Shown: positions 6,620-13,429 of the stretch, piece by piece
Position numbering within the stretch: the first letter of the stretch is position 1
Layout: every line of letters starts with the position of its first letter
Assembly (NCBI GenBank): GCA_902470925.1
Contig: CABRIF010000068.1
Coordinates: 1-13,475, forward strand
Direction of reading: 5' to 3'
DNA: 13,475 bases
Source of the DNA: an uncultured Collinsella sp.
GTDB lineage: Bacteria > Actinomycetota > Coriobacteriia > Coriobacteriales > Coriobacteriaceae
Made by a program: the position numbers and the translations under genes
Notes under the pieces: generated by a model
Told to the model about the DNA's origin: nothing
What the model saw: the letters and a program-made list of their open reading frames with translations, nothing else
The model's database searches: none

Positions 6620-7702
6620 TTAGCAGCCCTGGAGCTCGCAGATCTTGTCGAGGGCAGCGTGCAGCTCGGCCTTGGCGGTATACCCCTCGCCCTCATCCTT
6701 GAGCGGCGTGCGGGCACCGAGGGCCGCCAGCAGCGCGCGGATGGAGTGCTTGCGGTTCTCGGCCTCAACCCAGCACAGGGAGCGCTCGGGATCGTCCATC
6801 ACCTCGTCGGTGACCTCCTCGCCGCGGGTGGCCGGCAGGCAGTGCATGAACTTGGAGTTCGGACCGGCGAAGTTCATCATGTCCATAGTGACCTGATAGG
6901 TGGGGTAGAAGACGTCCATGTAGTTGGCGCCGGAGACCTCCTCGTCGTACAGGCCGTACCACACATCGGTGTAGATGAAGTCGGCGCCCTTGATGCACGC
7001 GATGTCGTCGGAGATCACGATGGAGCCGCCGGAGACCTTGCAGTTCTCCTCGCCGATCTCCATGAGCTGCTTGCCGAACGCGGCGCGCTCCTCGGGCGTG
7101 CCCACGTGCAGAGCGCCGTCGCAAATCTGATGGCCGCGGGGCCCGAACTGCACGAACTTCATGCCAATCTTGGAGCAGATGAACATGAGGGACACGCACA
7201 CCTGGGTGGCGTCGCCGATGAAGGCCAGCGTGCAGTCCTCGATCTTTTTGCCCTCGGGCAGGTTCTCGAGCATGGTCATGAGGTCGCCCATCTCCTGCGT
7301 GGGATGGTTGAACTCGGACATGCCGTTGATCACGGGCACGGCGGAACCGGCGGCGAGACCGGCAACGTCCTTGTGCCGATCGACGCGGGCCATCATGATG
7401 TCGAGCAGCGACCCCATGACGCGAGCGGTATCGCCCAGGGACTCATGCCCGCCGAGCTGGATGGAGCCGGGACCGTAGAACTGGGCATGGCCGCCAAGGT
7501 CGGTCATCGCGGTCTCGAAGGACAGGCGCGTGCGGGTGGACACCTGCTGGAAAATCATACCCAGGGTCTTATTGCGAAGCAGGTGCGGATAATAGCCATC
7601 GACCTTGATGGCCTTCTTCATGGCGAGGCCCAAGTCCTCGATGGCCATGATCTGTTCCTTGGTGAAGTCATTGGTGTCGATGAAATCTTTCGGCATGGCC
7701 AT
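6620..7702 (-). CDS. aguB: putrescine carbamoyltransferase
   Basis: A 360-residue cytoplasmic transcarbamylase that phosphorolyses N-carbamoylputrescine to putrescine and carbamoyl phosphate. The aspartate/ornithine transcarbamylase core is plain: carbamoyl-phosphate motif STRTR at 55-59, NHPTQE at 132-137 and HCLP at 287-290. The stretch YGPGSIQLGGHESLGDTARV (76-95), the DATQVC segment (164-169), YTDVWYGLY (244-252) and HCLPATRGEEVTDEV are characteristic of putrescine carbamoyltransferase as opposed to ornithine carbamoyltransferase (my recall of the Enterococcus enzyme). ATG 7702 is chosen because AAAGGAG ends six bases before it; ATG 7696 is possible. The frame stays open further upstream, but without a ribosome-binding site. 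It is the first gene of the agu operon, divergent from the LuxR-type regulator. Confidence 0.93.
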   Translation of the reverse strand: MAMPKDFIDTNDFTKEQIMAIEDLGLAMKKAIKVDGYYPHLLRNKTLGMIFQQVSTRTRLSFETAMTDLGGHAQFYGPGSIQLGGHESLGDTARVMGSLLDIMMARVDRHKDVAGLAAGSAVPVINGMSEFNHPTQEMGDLMTMLENLPEGKKIEDCTLAFIGDATQVCVSLMFICSKIGMKFVQFGPRGHQICDGALHVGTPEERAAFGKQLMEIGEENCKVSGGSIVISDDIACIKGADFIYTDVWYGLYDEEVSGANYMDVFYPTYQVTMDMMNFAGPNSKFMHCLPATRGEEVTDEVMDDPERSLCWVEAENRKHSIRALLAALGARTPLKDEGEGYTAKAELHAALDKICELQGC

Positions 7703-8271
7703 TGCTGGCTCCTTTCCGCCGGCGATGCCGGCATGACGTGCATGCGAGGCGCCAACCCCGATGCGTGAGGCCGCCCCTTCCTTTCGCCGCTTTCGACAAC
7801 CCCAGCAGGGGCGCCGAGACCGCTTGCGATGAGCCGACCGCGCTTCCATGGCTTCATCGTGGCGCGACCCACGCCGTTTGCCCAGTTTATTTGCGGTATC
7901 TTGGCCGCTTGCCGAAATAGATCCGGTCTCAACCCCTCGAACGCGCACGCATCGTTTGATGAAAAGCGCTGGCAGTGCGAGCGAGGCATGCGCCGACCCG
8001 ACATGCGCCACCTACCGTTCGCCGAATTGCCGCAACGCGCCAGCGGGCCAGAACATACCCGAGCAAGCACAGCGGCCGCAGGCGGCCCCGCATGTAATCC
8101 GCACGCGCCCGCGTCCGCGCACATGAGGCCACCGGCGCAAAAACCTCCCTGCACAGACGCCTAAACCAGAATAAACCAGCAGGTAGAAGGCACGGTGAGA
8201 AGATTGCCATTCGAACCGCGCGTCCCTTTGGATACCCTAGACATAACAGGTCATTGTCGCGGAGGGCAGCC
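7703..8271. promoter_or_regulatory. 569-bp divergent control region between aguB and the LuxR-type gene
   Basis: Two genes start away from each other across this region, so it must hold both promoters. No consensus -35/-10 pair stands out; TACCCT at 8233-8238 upstream of the regulator is a weak -10 candidate. Features seen are TAAACCAG repeated at 8162-8169 and 8172-8179 (10 bp apart, one helical turn) and CATGCGCC repeated at 7987-7994 and 8002-8009. AT-rich bases near 7877-7916 (GTTTATTTGC and following) are the likeliest zone for the aguB promoter, which would imply a leader of over 150 bases. No small gene with a ribosome-binding site was found. Confidence 0.5.
8162..8179. promoter_or_regulatory. 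direct repeat of TAAACCAG with 10-bp period
   Basis: Two identical 8-base half-sites one helical turn apart, 93-110 bases before the ATG of the LuxR-type gene. Direct repeats placed on the same face of the helix are a common form of activator or repressor site. No binding protein can be named from the sequence. Confidence 0.3.
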
Positions 8272-9237
8272 ATGAACACGGTATTCTTCTTCTACACATT
8301 GGCCCTTCTCGCCGTCTGCATCGTGTGCGCGGTGCTCTCCGGCGCAGCATGGGTCTCAACCCGACGCCGCGTATTCGTGTACACCCTCGGCGTGTTCAGC
8401 TGCTATGCCGTGGAAACGACCGAGATCTTCTTCTACGAATACATCGCGCAAAACCAGCCCTTCCCCATCTCCGAATACTACGAGATCGGTATGCCGCTGA
8501 TGCGCACCCTGATGGCAGCGGGGCTGCAGGCCTGCATTTGGCTGATCATCCTCGACGCGCTCGACAAGCACTCGAAGCGCCTGTTCGCGATCCCCGTCGC
8601 AGCATTTTTGCTGGCAAACCTGGTGGTGCTGGTTGGCATGCCCGTAGGACCGTGGCGCCAATGGGTCTACTATACGCTGCGGCAGGTGTTTCTCGTGTCG
8701 GCGCTGGTCTATGGTATCTGGACCTATCGGCGCAGCACCAGCCACGAAATGCGCACCCGACTCGAACGCTACCGCCGCCCCCTGTACGCGGTGTTCGCGC
8801 TGATTGCCTGCGTGCTTACCGAAGACGTCTATGTCATTCTCATCGCACCGGCCAGCACGCAGCCGGATTGGCTGCCGCTGTACCTGTCGGAGCGCAACTT
8901 CTCGGAAAACGTCCTCATGTGCTTCTTTGCCGCGCATCTGCTGCGCTATATCTATCAGGTGCTTTCCATTCGCATCAAGGAGATTCCCGAGCAAAGCGAG
9001 GTCAACGACCTCGACCGGCACATCGATGAAATCATGCCGTTTTACCGCGAGGCGCATGGGCTCACCGCCCGCGAAGCCAAAGTGCTGCGCCTCGTGATTT
9101 TGGGCAACAACAACCAGCAGATCGCCAACGAGCTATTCCTAGCTGTGGGGACCATCAAAACGCACGTGCACAACATCCTGGTTAAAACGGGAACCGGCAG
9201 CCGTGAGGCACTGGTGCTGCACTTTTGGTCAAGCTAA
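8272..9237 (+). CDS. membrane-anchored LuxR-type transcriptional regulator, probable AguR
   Basis: A 321-residue protein with seven predicted membrane helices (about 4-28, 33-57, 75-95, 104-123, 131-152, 170-192, 210-231), a short charged linker (233-262), and a C-terminal LuxR/GerE DNA-binding domain from LTAREAKVLRL at 264 through QQIANELFLAVGTIKTHVHNIL to about 316. The E at 268 and the TIKTHVHNI recognition helix fit that family. The start is ATG 8272, six bases after GGAGG; a TTG at 8254 would add six residues and is less likely. It is divergent from aguB. Membrane-bound LuxR-type AguR proteins control agmatine operons in streptococci and enterococci, so this is the natural candidate for local control; the link is inferred from position. 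Membrane LuxR proteins are also very numerous in Coriobacteriia, so it could answer to another ligand. Confidence 0.88.
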   Translation: MNTVFFFYTLALLAVCIVCAVLSGAAWVSTRRRVFVYTLGVFSCYAVETTEIFFYEYIAQNQPFPISEYYEIGMPLMRTLMAAGLQACIWLIILDALDKHSKRLFAIPVAAFLLANLVVLVGMPVGPWRQWVYYTLRQVFLVSALVYGIWTYRRSTSHEMRTRLERYRRPLYAVFALIACVLTEDVYVILIAPASTQPDWLPLYLSERNFSENVLMCFFAAHLLRYIYQVLSIRIKEIPEQSEVNDLDRHIDEIMPFYREAHGLTAREAKVLRLVILGNNNQQIANELFLAVGTIKTHVHNILVKTGTGSREALVLHFWSS

Positions 9238-9242
9238 GCGGG

Positions 9243-9265
9243 GCGCGACGAGACGGCGGTCGCGC
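9243..9265 (+). terminator. hairpin after the LuxR-type gene, possible terminator
   Basis: GCGCGAC (9243-9249) pairs perfectly with GTCGCGC (9259-9265) around a 9-base loop, starting six bases after the stop codon. No T-run follows. The right arm is also the first unit of the GGCGGTCGC repeat run, so the pairing may be incidental. Confidence 0.35.
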
Positions 9266-9376
9266 GGACAAGGTAGACAGGGCGGGTCGAAGCGGCGGTC
9301 GCGTGGCTGAGACAAGGCGGGTCGAGGCGGCGGTCGCATGGCCGAGGTAGGCATGGCACGACAAGGTGGCGGTCGC
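9255..9376. repeat. GGCGGTCGC repeat run, 35-39 bp spacing
   Basis: GGCGGTCGC is identical at 9255, 9294, 9329 and 9368 (spacings 39, 35, 39). The intervening bases also resemble each other, with AAGGTAGACAGGGCGGGTCGA recalling GACAAGGCGGGTCGAG in the next unit. This is a degenerate tandem array lying directly after the LuxR-type gene. It codes for nothing convincing. Confidence 0.6.
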
Positions 9377-9476
9377 CTCGTCCGCATGGCGACACCACGG
9401 AAGGGTTTCAGGGCTCTCAGACTGTCGAAATACCCCAGCGGAAGGACGCGTTCGCGTCATAGGAGGCCGATTCGCA

Positions 9477-9750
9477 CTAAAAGGGGGTTCGTTAACAAAA
9501 GTGGCTTCCGTCGGTGGTCGCAAATGGCATCTAATGGGTGTTTGCGTCTCTGGAAATCGTATGCATACCCGAAATTCGGTGATGCCGAGGTCCCATTGGG
9601 CGCCTTATTGGCCTTGTTTGGACCCACAGGGTGCCAAATCGAGGTTCCCATAGGTCGATTTCCGTTGTCCGGCCAAACCGAAACACCCATTAGATGCCAT
9701 TTGTGACCATCTTATTTGACCTCTTTTATTAATTAACCCTCTATTTGAAA
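9477..9750. repeat. interspersed repeat element, copy B (inverted-repeat ends)
   Basis: Second copy of the element at 2954-3246: the left 89 bases (9477-9565) are 98% identical to copy A. Its own ends pair even better, with 9516-9543 against 9681-9708 matching at 27 of 28 positions. Outside that, the rest of the arms is still recognisable (AGGGGGTT..TTAAC.AAAAG.GG against the complement of 9715-9742). Total length is 274 bases against 275 in copy A, although the centre differs. No transposase gene lies inside or beside it. Both copies lie in gaps downstream of genes, not within genes. Confidence 0.75.
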
Positions 9751-9770
9751 TGGCAATACGAGAATCCGCA

Positions 9771-9811
9771 TGAGAAGGCAGCATATTGCGCATTATTGCA
9801 ATATGCTCTCA
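9771..9811. other. AT-rich hairpin beyond repeat copy B
   Basis: AGCATATTGC (9780-9789) and GCAATATGCT (9798-9807) form a perfect 10-bp stem with an 8-base loop. TGAG (9771-9774) and CTCA (9808-9811) can pair outside it across a 5-base bulge. It is unusual for its AT content in a GC-rich region and sits between repeat copy B and the 31-bp array. No T-run is present, so a protein-binding dyad or an RNA structure is as likely as a terminator. Confidence 0.4.
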
Positions 9812-9845
9812 TACGGACAAGATGCCGCCAATGAGCGGATGCCAC

Positions 9846-10158
9846 GCATCGCGACCAGCTTGTCCGTCGACGTCGCACGTCGCAGCCAGCTTGTACACCG
9901 CACTCGCGCATCGTGACCAGCCTGCCCATCGTCGTCGTCCCGTACCGCGGCCAGCCCGCGCATCGCCGTCGCGCACTGCGACCAGCCTACGTACCGGCGA
10001 CATGCATCGTGGCCAGCTCGCGCGCCACCGTTGTGCATCGCGACCAGCCTGTCCGACGCCGTCATTCATCGCGATCAGCTTGTACACCGCACTCGCGCAT
10101 CGCGACCAGCCTGTCCATCGCCGTCGCACACCGTGGCCTGCCCGCGAACGGCCACGAT
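9846..10158. repeat. tandem array with 31-bp period, about ten degenerate units
   Basis: A core best written GCATCGCGACCAGC recurs with its CCAGC (or TCAGC/CCTGC) at 9855, 9886, 9917, 9951, 9982, 10013, 10044, 10075, 10106 and 10137. Every spacing is 31 bases except one of 34. The 14-base core is fairly constant. The 17-base remainder varies, yet units 2 and 8 share the identical tail TTGTACACCGCACTCGC, and others share CTGTCC..CGCCGTCG. Thirty-one is not a multiple of three, so this is not a protein repeat, and no open frame here has a ribosome-binding site. A weak eleventh unit may follow to about 10185. The array lies between two convergent operons. Function unknown. Confidence 0.85.
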
Positions 10159-10254
10159 GCACGGGGTCGGCTTGCGCACAGCCATCCTGGAAAGGCGGGC
10201 AGCGAGCTGCATGAAGCCGAAATGCCCGCGTCAAGCGGGAACCACACAGGGAAA

Positions 10255-10291
10255 GCCGCGCACGCCCCAGCTCCCGTGGGGCATGCGCGGC
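10255..10291 (-). terminator. 15-bp stem hairpin ending the BceAB-like operon
   Basis: GCCGCGCACGCCCCA (10255-10269) and TGGGGCATGCGCGGC (10277-10291) pair along 15 bases with a single non-Watson-Crick position, which is a G-U wobble in the minus-strand RNA, around a 7-base loop. It begins 17 bases after the permease stop codon and is followed on that strand by TTTCCC. Position, stem strength and the short T-tract make it a credible intrinsic terminator. A smaller hairpin, CCCGC/GCGGG at 10225-10239, follows further on. Confidence 0.6.
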
Positions 10292-10307
10292 CGCAGGGCG
10301 CGACGCC

Positions 10308-12491
10308 CTACCCTGCGTGACGCACGCGAATCGAATCGCGTACGATACCCCGGCTCATCACATAGGTGAGCACGAAGTAGCCGCCATAGCACAGCAGGAA
10401 GATCGCGCAGGTGAACCCAACCGTACCGCCAATCGACATGTGTCCGAACAGCTCGATGATCTCAATCACCACATGCAGCGCCACCAGCGCATGCGCCACA
10501 CCAATCACCAGGGGAAACACAAAGAACACCGTCTGTTGCGCCAACACCGAGCGCATGATCTCGCGATCGGACGTGCCGAGCTCGGACAGGATACGGCAGT
10601 TCTTCCCCGAATCCGCCACACCCGAAAGCTGCTGGATGGTCAAAATGGCCGCGCATGCCATCACCAGCACAAAGCCGATGTAGATTGCCAGGTAGCTCAC
10701 CAGGCCGTTCATGGTATCGGAGCTTTTATACGACTCGATGCGCGTCATCTCCATGCCCCAGGTGCCAATCTCCGCCCCGTCGTCATCCAGCACGTTGCCA
10801 TACGTTCGCTCGCGGTGAATATACTCATCGACCTCCTGCTCATTGGTGCCCTTGGCATAGTTGCCCAGCAGCGAGCTCATATACAGCGGCAGGCCCGCCT
10901 GCTCCACCAGCTCATCGGGCACCACAATCGTGCCCGAGTTCGAGCCCATCGGCGAATTGGAGAACGCGCTCGCTTGGTCGTCTACCTTACTGGCCCGCGG
11001 ACGCAGCGTATGGCCGCCGAAATCGATCGTCACGTTCTCGCCCATCACCGCATCGTAGATCGCGTTGACCGACTTGCCCATATCGCTCGTGATGATATAG
11101 CCGTCGTCGCCCAAATCAATCTCATCCAACCCGCGGAACGCCAGATAGCGGTTGTAGTCGCTCTCCTTCACGATCGCCATGCCCATCTCGGGGCTCGACG
11201 AATCGCCCGACGACACGCCCTGGGGCAGCGGCATATCCACCGCATCCGCCAGGTCGTTGAGCGAAACGAGCGGGTCGGTTGCGCCCACGGGCGTGGAGTC
11301 GTAGGTGTCGACCTGCACGTATGAGCCGAGCACGTCCGCCAAATCGAACGCCTCCCCGCTGCCGTCCATATAGGTGTCGTTCTTGCTCGCGGCCACGATG
11401 TCCACCGGCTGAGTGGCCCGGGCCATCGGCAGGCCCGTCGACCCATCCATACCGTTGCTGTTCGCAACCGCCTTCGGCGAGAAGTACATGAGCACGCGCG
11501 AATAGTCACCCGGGTTGCAGCGCTCCAGGCTCGTGTTCATCACGCTGACGATCGACATGCCGCTCGTCACGCTCGTGATAGCCAAAAACAGGATCATCGC
11601 GATGACGGCCATCGAGAGGCTCACCGTGTTCACCTTGGCCGCAAGCTGGCGCACCGTGAACATGTTGAGCCCGCGCCAGTACAGCCCGCGCGCACCTTGC
11701 AGCACCTTGAGCAAAAAGCCCGACATGCCGAAGAAGAACAGCAGCGTGCCCACAGCCACCATGAGCGTGGTGATGGCGAAGGCCCTCATGGCCGCGTCGT
11801 CACCGTCCATGGGCATGCCGTCGTTCAGCAGGCGCACGTAGGCCACCACGATCAGCACCAGACCCACCACGAAGATCACCGCCGAGATCAGCGGATTGCG
11901 CGTCTTGATGGCCTCGTTGCGGCGGTCGGCACTCATGAGGTCAATCACCTTGGCGCGCCGCACCACACGCAGGTTGAACAGCAACGTGACCGCGAAGATC
12001 GCACCCAGGCACACCATCGTGATGATCAGGGCATTCCAGGAGAAGAAGAAGTGGAAGTTTGCAATCTGCGTCTTGAACAGCGACGCGGTGAAAAACATCA
12101 TGAGCTGAGAGAACATCACACCCAGCACCAGGCCGAGCACCAGCGCCGCACCCGAGACGATCGCCGTCTCCAGCGCCATGATGCGCGCCACCTGGCCGCG
12201 CCCCATGCCGAGCACCTGATACAGGCCGAATTCCTTCTTGCGGCGCTTCATGATGAAGTTGTTCGCATACACCATGAGAAAACCCATGACCAGAGCAAGG
12301 AACAAGGTCAGGCTGCTGATGATGCCGCCGAACAGCTCGGACAGGCCCTCCTCCATGCTCACAAAGTCAACTTGGATCGAAACCGTGTTGAACGCGTAGA
12401 ACACCGTCACGGCAAGCGTGAGCGTCAGCAGGTAGACCAGGTAATCCTTGCCCGCGCGGCGCACGTTGCCCCAAGCGAGCTTACAAAGCAT
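10308..12491 (-). CDS. FtsX-like ABC permease, BceB type
   Basis: A 727-residue inner-membrane permease with ten predicted helices in the BceB arrangement: seven N-terminal helices (about 18-37, 57-78, 108-134, 153-173, 202-221, 238-262, 290-311), a large external domain (about 312-596), then three helices (about 596-618, 652-680, 690-712). RKKEFGLYQVLGMGRGQ at 84-100 is the typical FtsX-family coupling segment and is mirrored by the ILSELGTSDREI segment after helix 8. In Firmicutes such transporters sense and remove peptide antibiotics bound to lipid II cycle intermediates, and signal to a partner histidine kinase; neither kinase nor response regulator is visible here. The start ATG 12491 lies inside the upstream ATPase gene (11-bp overlap) after GGGGAGGG, so translation is coupled. 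The external domain (about 285 residues) would decide the substrate, which cannot be read from sequence. Confidence 0.9.
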   Translation of the reverse strand: MLCKLAWGNVRRAGKDYLVYLLTLTLAVTVFYAFNTVSIQVDFVSMEEGLSELFGGIISSLTLFLALVMGFLMVYANNFIMKRRKKEFGLYQVLGMGRGQVARIMALETAIVSGAALVLGLVLGVMFSQLMMFFTASLFKTQIANFHFFFSWNALIITMVCLGAIFAVTLLFNLRVVRRAKVIDLMSADRRNEAIKTRNPLISAVIFVVGLVLIVVAYVRLLNDGMPMDGDDAAMRAFAITTLMVAVGTLLFFFGMSGFLLKVLQGARGLYWRGLNMFTVRQLAAKVNTVSLSMAVIAMILFLAITSVTSGMSIVSVMNTSLERCNPGDYSRVLMYFSPKAVANSNGMDGSTGLPMARATQPVDIVAASKNDTYMDGSGEAFDLADVLGSYVQVDTYDSTPVGATDPLVSLNDLADAVDMPLPQGVSSGDSSSPEMGMAIVKESDYNRYLAFRGLDEIDLGDDGYIITSDMGKSVNAIYDAVMGENVTIDFGGHTLRPRASKVDDQASAFSNSPMGSNSGTIVVPDELVEQAGLPLYMSSLLGNYAKGTNEQEVDEYIHRERTYGNVLDDDGAEIGTWGMEMTRIESYKSSDTMNGLVSYLAIYIGFVLVMACAAILTIQQLSGVADSGKNCRILSELGTSDREIMRSVLAQQTVFFVFPLVIGVAHALVALHVVIEIIELFGHMSIGGTVGFTCAIFLLCYGGYFVLTYVMSRGIVRDSIRVRHAG

Positions 12492-13326
12492 CGGAACCCT
12501 CCCCGCCCATCATGGCCACGACCTCCATAATGCGGTCGAAGAACGCGCGGCGGTCCGTATCGCCGCGGCGCAGCTCGGTGAAGATGCGGCCATCGCGGAT
12601 GAACAGCACGCGCTCGGTGTAGCTTGCCGCAAAGCTGTCGTGCGTGACCATGAGTACCGTAGCCTGGTGCTGACGGTTCATGACCTCAAAGCTCTCGAGC
12701 AGCAGGCGCGCGTTTTTGGAGTCGAGCGCACCGGTGGGCTCGTCGGCCATGATGATCGCCGGGTCGGTGACCAGCGCGCGGGCAGCCGCCACGCGCTGCT
12801 GCTGACCGCCCGACATCTGGTACGGGTACTTGTCGAGCACCTGGGAGATGTTGAGGCGCTGGGCGGTTTGCTCCACGCGCGCAAGCACCTCGCGGGCCGG
12901 CACGCGCGCGATGGTGAGCGGCAGGGCGATGTTCTCGCGCGCCGTCAGGGTGTCGAGCAGGTTGGAATCCTGAAAGATGAAGCCCAGCTGCTCGCGACGG
13001 AACTTGGTGAGTTTAGCGGCCTTCATGCGCGTCACGTCCGCACCCATGACGGACACCGTGCCGCTGGTGACCGTGTCGATGGTGGACACGCAGTTCAGCA
13101 ACGTCGACTTGCCCGAGCCCGAGGCACCCATGATGCCCACGAACTCCCCTTTGTTCACCGCAAACGACACGTCGGCCAAGGCGCGCGTCACGTTGTTCCG
13201 GCTGCCGTACACCTTCTCCACGTGCGATACCTGCAACACGGGGACGCCCGCCCCGCCGCCCGCGGCCGCCGTGCCCGCCTGCCCGGCGCTCTGCATCATA
13301 TGCGCGCCCACTGCGCCTTGTGCCAT
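12481..13326 (-). CDS. ABC transporter ATP-binding protein, BceA/MacB type
   Basis: A 281-residue ATPase partner of the FtsX-like permease downstream. Motifs: Walker A GASGSGKST at 67-75, Q-loop FIFQDSNLLDTLTARENI (Gln119), signature MSGGQQQR at 171-178, Walker B IIMADEP at 191-197 followed by TGALDS, and H-loop THDS with His229. LGFIFQDSNLLDTLTARENI and DEPTGALDS are hallmarks of the LolD/MacB/BceA branch that works with FtsX-like permeases. The first 28 residues form an Ala/Gly-rich extension before the domain begins at about 30, longer than usual for the family; GAAGGG is eight bases before ATG 13326 and supports this start. ATG codons at residues 10 and 11 are alternatives. The gene overlaps the permease by 11 bases and is the first gene of the operon within the native sequence. 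Confidence 0.93.
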   Translation of the reverse strand: MAQGAVGAHMMQSAGQAGTAAAGGGAGVPVLQVSHVEKVYGSRNNVTRALADVSFAVNKGEFVGIMGASGSGKSTLLNCVSTIDTVTSGTVSVMGADVTRMKAAKLTKFRREQLGFIFQDSNLLDTLTARENIALPLTIARVPAREVLARVEQTAQRLNISQVLDKYPYQMSGGQQQRVAAARALVTDPAIIMADEPTGALDSKNARLLLESFEVMNRQHQATVLMVTHDSFAASYTERVLFIRDGRIFTELRRGDTDRRAFFDRIMEVVAMMGGEGSDAL

Positions 13327-13363
13327 GATCGAATCCCTTCGTTCGGTGGTTCACTTCGATCAT
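13325..13363 (-). promoter_or_regulatory. 9-bp inverted repeat over promoter and start codon of the BceA-like gene
   Basis: ATGATCGAA (13325-13333) is the perfect reverse complement of TTCGATCAT (13355-13363), with centres 30 bases (about three helical turns) apart. On the minus strand one arm contains the first two bases of the start codon and the other overlaps TATGAT (13359-13364), a 5-of-6 match to the -10 consensus, 33 bases before the start; no good -35 is seen. The ribosome-binding site lies between the arms. This could be an operator for a dimeric regulator. If the transcript starts further upstream, it could instead be an RNA hairpin occluding the start codon. Confidence 0.45.
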
Positions 13364-13429
13364 ACATACTCGCCAAAACGGCACGCGCCAGCCATCGATT
13401 CGCCTTACGCTGCGGTTACCCTTTTGTAA

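Noticed and set aside
7703..8011. N-terminal extension of AguB
   Set aside because: The added residues are basic and unlike any transcarbamylase, and AAAGGAG points to ATG 7702.
9338..9706. Protein gene within repeat copy B (and the similar frame in copy A)
   Set aside because: The shared peptide comes from conserved DNA ends. The frames have no ribosome-binding site, their centres are not conserved as protein, and the inverted-repeat structure explains the conservation.
9846..10158. CRISPR array
   Set aside because: The repeated core is only about 14 bases and degenerate, the intervening 17 bases are themselves partly repeated between units, and no cas gene is present.
9786..10369. His/Arg/Pro-rich frames across the 31-bp array
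   Set aside because: A 31-base period shifts frame at every unit. The frames stay open only because of GC-rich composition.
11697..12530. 277-codon plus-strand frame opposite the FtsX-like permease
   Set aside because: Antisense shadow rich in His, Gln and Arg, without a ribosome-binding site.
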